This document shows, piece by piece, positions 4,949-9,090 of a DNA stretch of 9,090 nucleotides. Position numbers and translations under genes: made by a program. Each line of letters starts with the position of its first letter. The stretch's first letter is position 1. The stretch spans positions 1 to 9,090 of the forward strand of contig JBDSBP010000490.1 of NCBI GenBank assembly GCA_039921525.1, in the 5' to 3' direction. The DNA is from JADCRZ01 sp039921525 (GTDB lineage Bacteria; Bacteroidota; Bacteroidia; Chitinophagales; Chitinophagaceae). Under the pieces are notes generated by a model, which had not been told where the DNA came from, ran no database searches, and worked only from the letters and a program-made list of their open reading frames with translations.

Positions 4949-7762
4949 CTATCTAACCTGTTTCAAATCTCCATCGAACCTGTAACTCATCCCCTTTTTT
5001 GTCCTAACCATTAACTCTTTGTCACCATACCTGAACAGGCAATCATTACCAGTTGTAGAAATAATATCCACCTCTTGCAACTTCCCTCCCTGCCAACGTA
5101 TATTCAATACAAACCCACCGCGTGCGCAGATGCCTTTTACTTCGCCATCAAGAAGCTCGATCGGTAGCGAAGGCAATAGGTCAATATATTTTGTATGGCT
5201 CTGCAGCAACATTTCCGCGATGCCCGCAGATCCCCCAAAATTACCATCGATCTGGAAAGGAGGATGTGCATCAAATAAATTGCGATAGGAACCGGCGCCA
5301 TTTTTTTCGGCAGGACTGATCAGCATCTTAACCATTTTGAACGAGTGTTCCCCATCTTTAAACCTTGCCCAGAAATTTATCTTCCAGGCGAGGCTCCAGC
5401 CGGTTGCTTCATCACCCCGGAAGATGAGCGATTGTTTGGCTGCCTTCATCAGGGCGGGGGTTTCATCATAATTTATTTCCGAACCGGGATACATGCCCCA
5501 GAGATGCGATACATGCCGGTGTTTGCTGCTGGAATCGTCCACATCCTGCAGCCATTCCTGTAGTTGTCCATACCTGCCTACCTGGTTGGGAGCAATGCGG
5601 CTATACTTCCAGTTTAGGGTATCCCGAAGGGGTTTATCTACCTGTAACAGTTCGCTCGCCTTTATAACATTACTAAATAGATCCCTGATCACCTGGTGAT
5701 CCATGGTGGGACCTGCAACTAATCCACCGTTTTCCGGAGAGTTGGAAGGACTGCTTATCAGCCAGCCGGTTTTTGGATCTTTTATTAAAAAGCTGTTATA
5801 GAAGAGAGCCGCCTGTTTCATAAGCGGGTATCCTGTATTCCTGAGAAAATTTGTGTCCTGAGTAAAAAGATAATGTTCCCACAGGTGATGACTGAGCCAT
5901 CCGCCACCCGATACCCAGATACCGTGATTGGAAGCGTTTATTGGGGCGGTGCCTCTCCATAAATCCGTATTGTGATGCAGCACCCAGCCGGGAGCATTGT
6001 AATAAACTTTGGCTGTTTTACTTCCTGCTTCCGCAAGGTCCTTTATCATTTTGAATAATGGCTCATGCATGGGCGAAAGATTCAGAAATTCCGCCGGCCA
6101 ATAGTTCATCTCCGCATTTATATTGGTTGTGTATTTACCGCCCCAGGGCGGTGTTAACAAATCGTTCCAGATACCCTGCAGGTTAGCCGGCTGTGTGCCC
6201 GGCCTTGAACTCGAAATGAGCAAATAGCGCCCGTATTGCACATACAGCGCTGCGAATGAAGGATCAGGAGAACCCGCAAAATTTTCAATTCTTTTATCTG
6301 TAGGAATCGCATCATTGTCAGGACCATTCAACTTTATGGAAAAGGTGCTAAAATATTTTTGATATTCCGCGATATGAGCATTTTTAATTTGTTCATACGT
6401 CTTACCCTGGATGCTTTTTAAAGCACTTATGCAGGCAACGGACGGATCGCCGCTGGCATCTTTATAATTTTTGAAGTTGGTTCCTGCAGACAAGTAGAGC
6501 GTTACTTCATCTGACTTGTTTATAACAATCTTATTATCTAACACTGACACCTCACCACCTTTTGCCACTACCTTCAAATAACTTTCTCCTTTCATAATTC
6601 CATTCCTCACCTGTACGGAAAGAGCCAGTGTAGTCTCATTTAATTTTTTTACGGAAGAATATTTATGCGGACTGGTTAAGCCGGCTTCAAAATTTAAACT
6701 AGCTGGCTGGGTGGCTTTTAAATGCACTACCATCACCTGGTTAGGCTGACTTACAAAGTACTCGCGGCTATACTCAACCGAATGGATGGAATACGAGGTA
6801 CGTGCGATGGCATTGGAAATATCCAGGTCCCGCCTGTATGCCGTAACGGCTTGCTGCTCCCTGAACTGAAGCCACAGGTCACCAAAAGGCTGGTAGTCGG
6901 CCTGGTAGTGTGGCACCGGTGGCGGCTCGTCGTTTTGAATAAAATACTTCCATTTTTTTACCAGGGAGATTCCTCTTTTTGCATCCTCTTCTTTAGGATA
7001 GACAGCAATATGCCGGGAAGTATCTTTGTAACCGGCAATGCCTCCCTTATCAAAATAATTAAGTACCTGGATGGCGATGGTATTTTTACCCGGCTTCAAG
7101 GTTGCGGCAGGTATGGAATATTTTCTTGCTTCGGTACTTAACATGGTACCGACTAATTTGCCATTGACATATGTGAAATCCTGGTCGTGTATCCTGTTTA
7201 GATCCAGTACAAGATCTTTGCCTTTCCATTGCAGTGGAAGATCGAAACTGGTTCTGAACCATACAGCACCATCTAAGCCTTCGAGCCCTGCTGCTTCCCA
7301 GCCATCATAAGATGGGACTATAATTTCTTTCCACTTACTATCATCAAACCCGGGCCTGGAAGGATCTGATGGTAATCATTTTAGCGCACGCATTTCTTTA
7401 AACCAGACTTCTCTTTTTCCTTCGCCGCTTTGCATGCCCATAAATTTTTCCTGGGCAAGGGCTTCAGCTTCTTTTTGTTTTCCTTCAAATAATAATTTCC
7501 TGATTTCAGGAAGATAGTACGCCGCGCCAGGGCGATTATAATCCCTTGGTTCACCCGTCCACAGCGTTTCTTCATTAAACTGTATGCGGTCCTTATCTAC
7601 CCCGCCGAAAATCATTCCACCCATCCTCCCGTTTCCTATGGGCAACGCATCCGTCCATTTAGCAGCGGCTTGCCGGTACCATAACTTGAGCTCAGGTGTT
7701 TTGTTTTGTGCAGATAAGTTGAAAGTATCTACGATAAAAACAAGGAGGCAAATTAATCGCAT
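4949..7762 (-). pseudogene. GH95 alpha-L-fucosidase interrupted by an in-frame TGA
   Basis: One frame of 937 sense codons encodes a GH95 enzyme, which releases alpha-linked L-fucose from glycan ends by inversion. It is broken only by TGA at 7376-7378. In whole-frame numbering (TGA counted as 129), residues 1-19 are a signal peptide (ends NLSAQ) and 25-112 begin the GH95 N-domain (ALPIGNGRMGGMIFGG, NEETLWTG). Residues about 113-288 are an inserted jelly-roll (GAVWFRTSFDLP, DQDFTYVNGKLVGT, TLKPGKNTIAIQVL). The N-domain resumes at YQPFGDLWLQF (290-300), and the (alpha/alpha)6 barrel follows. Catalytic residues match the GH95 pattern: Asn547 and Asn549 (TTNINAEMNYWPAE), Glu677 (SPSNSPENGG) and Asp839 (PPFQIDGNFGG). 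The 77 codons after the TGA (7145-7375) are open and homologous, so this is a point nonsense change. An internal ATG at 7144 opens the C-terminal part but would lack the N-domain and signal peptide. A recent mutation, readthrough or sequence error are the options. Confidence 0.9.
7376..7378 (-). other. In-frame TGA interrupting the GH95 reading frame
   Basis: The codon lies between KEMRALK and LPSDPSRPGF, both in the same frame, with no length change needed. A CGA (Arg) to TGA transition is one simple origin. The base after it is T, and no selenocysteine-type context is seen. It falls at the start of the inserted jelly-roll domain. Confidence 0.85.
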
Positions 7763-7776
7763 ACCAGGATTTTTAA

Positions 7777-7808
7777 GATGAAGGGATGAAGGGATGATAG
7801 GATTTGGT
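7777..7808. repeat. Octanucleotide repeat tract upstream of GH95
   Basis: GATGAAGG occurs twice in tandem (7777-7792), followed by GATGATAG and GATTTGGT as degenerate units. On the minus strand it reads as CCTTCATC repeats ending about 15 bases before the GH95 ATG, so it lies in the leader. It resembles in position and style the heptamer tract before the sulfatase, but the unit is different. Confidence 0.6.
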
Positions 7809-7843
7809 GCTTCAAAGTCTTTTGACAGGCAACTTAAGATTTT

Positions 7844-8890
7844 TTATTCAACTACGATATTTTCGGTGATGGCTTCATCTTTTAATGGCTTTTTGAAAAA
7901 AATGAAGTTGTTAGCTTTTAATGTTACCTGTTTTGTCTGGCTTCCTTTTAATTGTATGAAGAGATCAGTTCCTTTTACGGGGAAGCAGGTATACACGAAT
8001 ATGTTTTGAGAATTTGTCAGACTTATGGCTGTAACTGATGAAAGCGGATTTAATGTTTTGAGATTACTGATAGTAAGGTTTTTAACATTTTCTGCAGTTA
8101 TGGAAGAACCTTCTTTGCAGATAATTCGGACGTTATGAAATTCAATATTATTTGCTTCTTTAATCCCAGCTCCTCTTTGCGCATCAAACTGGATATCATT
8201 GAAACTGATATCTTCTACCGGCATTTCTTCTAGTCCGGTTATGAAGATGGTATCTTTAGTTTGTGCCATGATATTGCTGAAATGTATATTCCTGAACTGC
8301 GGTGTTCTTTCAGAAACGGCTTCGGGTTTTGTCTTTGCATATTGCATATCGAGCACTATTGCCTGGTCGCGGATATTCTTCATAATAATATTATCTACCC
8401 TGATATCTTCCACCACTCCTCCCCTGCCTCGTGCTGTTTTAATACGGATACCTCTTTCGGTGCCATCAAAGATACAGTTGATGCCACGTTTGTCTGCTTC
8501 TTTGGTAAGAAAGCGGTACATCTCTTCGTTCTTTTTGAAAGTGGCTTCTCTTGCTTCCACCGCATATGGATATTCTTTCAGTTTCACCAATGACGCAAAG
8601 GGATGGCTGTTCCAGAGGTACAATGAGTTCATCCGGTTTTCCACCATGGAATCGAGATATTGTAACCAGCGTTTTTTGTCATAGAACCATGGAAATGTTT
8701 GCGGCGTGTATGGATACTCGTATACGCCTCTGCCGGGTAAGTAAACAGGTTTCTGTACACCAATGCAGGAGCCACGCAATACCATTTCTGGTTGATCAGT
8801 CAGGGATAATTTTTCAGGAAGTTTACCTTGCGTTTGTATCTCGTCTGCCAGTTCGAGGCAGCCATAAAGTACACTGGAAGCATCCGTAAA
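7844..8890 (-). pseudogene. Chimeric glycoside hydrolase fragment fused to the GH28 C-terminal half
   Basis: This open frame joins two unrelated hydrolase pieces. The first part, from about 8884 to 8485, runs from DASSVLYGCLELADEI through MVLRGSCIG, PQTFPWFYDKKRWLQYLDSM and MNSLYLWNSHPFASLV to TKEADKRGI. It resembles an internal segment of a TIM-barrel glycoside hydrolase, from the end of a small N-domain into the barrel. The second part starts abruptly at NCIFDGTERGIRIKTARGRGG and is the C-terminal half of a GH28 polygalacturonase-like beta-helix, including its RIK motif (residues 114-116 from the ATG at 8785). The upstream GH28 catalytic motifs (NTD, DD, GHG) are absent. The 5' end is also lost: homology continues 33 codons above the first ATG and stops beside TAA at 8891-8893. 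So 8785 is an internal Met and no signal peptide exists. GH95 starts 81 bases downstream, suggesting one former operon. GH28 identity is firm; the first family is unassigned. An active product is very unlikely. Confidence 0.7.
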
Positions 8891-8893
8891 TTA

Positions 8894-9065
8894 ATCATTG
8901 AGGAATATATCTTCCCGGGCGGAGTAAAAGTAAGAGAACAATGGTTTATAAAAAATGTATTATATAGCTATGTTGATGGATTATAAGGTAATTGTTAATT
9001 CTACTTTGACAAGTCATGAAGTTATTCTGTTGGTTCTGTCGCATGTCTGGGCAGCAAATATATTA
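8894..9065. other. Terminal spacer without a recognised gene
   Basis: No gene is recognised. On the plus strand a short open stretch reads LIIEEYIFPGG then VKVREQWFIKN and VLYSYVDGL before a TAA near 8986. On the minus strand FYSAREDIFLND leads into the TAA that precedes the chimeric frame. Both are too short to name and could be remnants of neighbours. Confidence 0.3.
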
Positions 9066-9090
9066 CACAGAGCTTCACGGAGAAGGCACG
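9066..9090. repeat. CACAGAG-type repeat at the window edge
   Basis: CACAGAGCTT, CACGGAGAAGG and CACG are successive, similar 10-11-base units running off the right edge. The pattern is of the same kind as the CACAAAGG series at 2455-2477. Such CAC(A/G)(A/G)AG repeats are seen between genes in Bacteroidota. How far it extends cannot be seen. Confidence 0.45.

Noticed and set aside
4793..5014. 73-codon plus-strand frame spanning the end of the serine hydrolase and the GH95 stop
   Set aside because: It crosses a truncation point and runs antisense into GH95; no start signal or family match. Its middle part is kept only as an unexplained segment.
7376..7378. TGA recoded as an amino acid (alternative code or selenocysteine)
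   Set aside because: The CBM48 gene ends naturally on TGA, Trp is written as TGG throughout, and no selenocysteine-type context is evident.
8199..8889. Long plus-strand frames opposite the chimeric hydrolase
   Set aside because: The minus strand carries clear GH28 and hydrolase motifs there; the plus-strand readings are shadows.
9001..9090. tRNA or other structured RNA near the right edge
   Set aside because: No cloverleaf-compatible pairing or TTCGANTC-like motif was seen; the end is a simple CACAGAG-type repeat.

Overview
The window looks like a chromosomal piece of a carbohydrate-degrading Bacteroidota, most likely a Chitinophagaceae/Sphingobacteriia-type organism. The evidence is a moderate-to-low GC content, secreted polysaccharide-degrading enzymes with Bacteroidota-style signal peptides (ending in ...AQ/SAQ), a lipoprotein-like 'LFSCKK' signal, no strong Shine-Dalgarno sequences, and short palindromic and CACAGAG/CACAAAG-type intergenic repeats. 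I cannot place it below that level from sequence alone.

Layout, left to right. (1) An intact secreted S1-type sulfatase on the minus strand (27-1484). Its upstream spacer carries a degenerate heptanucleotide tract and two near-identical 15-bp palindromes. (2) A broken sugar-phosphate isomerase/epimerase-like TIM-barrel gene (1691-2301, minus) that lacks its N-terminal third and carries one frameshift. (3) A perfect 16-bp inverted repeat (2460-2506), then a minus-strand pair: a stand-alone CBM48/AMPK-type glycogen-binding-fold protein (3605-3925) followed by a three-domain DUF2249-ScdA_N-hemerythrin protein of the RIC (iron-sulfur cluster repair) family (2520-3530). (4) An AT-rich spacer and a plus-strand serine hydrolase/class C beta-lactamase-like gene, cut short after about 170 residues (4242-4811). 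(5) A minus-strand GH95 alpha-L-fucosidase covering 4949-7762, read in one frame but interrupted by a single TGA at 7376-7378. It carries a jelly-roll insertion inside its N-terminal domain. (6) A minus-strand chimeric open frame (7844-8890) that joins an internal piece of one glycoside hydrolase to the C-terminal half of a GH28 polygalacturonase-like beta-helix. (7) A 200-base tail with no recognisable gene, ending in a CACAGAG-type repeat.

The main message is that this is a decaying carbohydrate-utilisation locus. Four of the seven protein-coding units are damaged in four different ways: a frameshift plus 5' loss, a 3' truncation, a point nonsense mutation, and a deletion-fusion that also lost its 5' end. 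The sulfatase, GH95, GH28 and sugar isomerase parts would fit a locus for a sulfated or pectic, fucose-containing polysaccharide, but the substrate is inference. The two intact genes in the middle (CBM48 and RIC-like) have nothing obvious to do with that pathway. I found no CRISPR array, transposase, integrase, tRNA or rRNA, and no clear novel defence or mobile system. The most interesting items are the chimeric hydrolase, the domain-inserted GH95 with its lone TGA, the RIC homologue lacking two hallmark metal/redox positions, and the small repeat families in the spacers.
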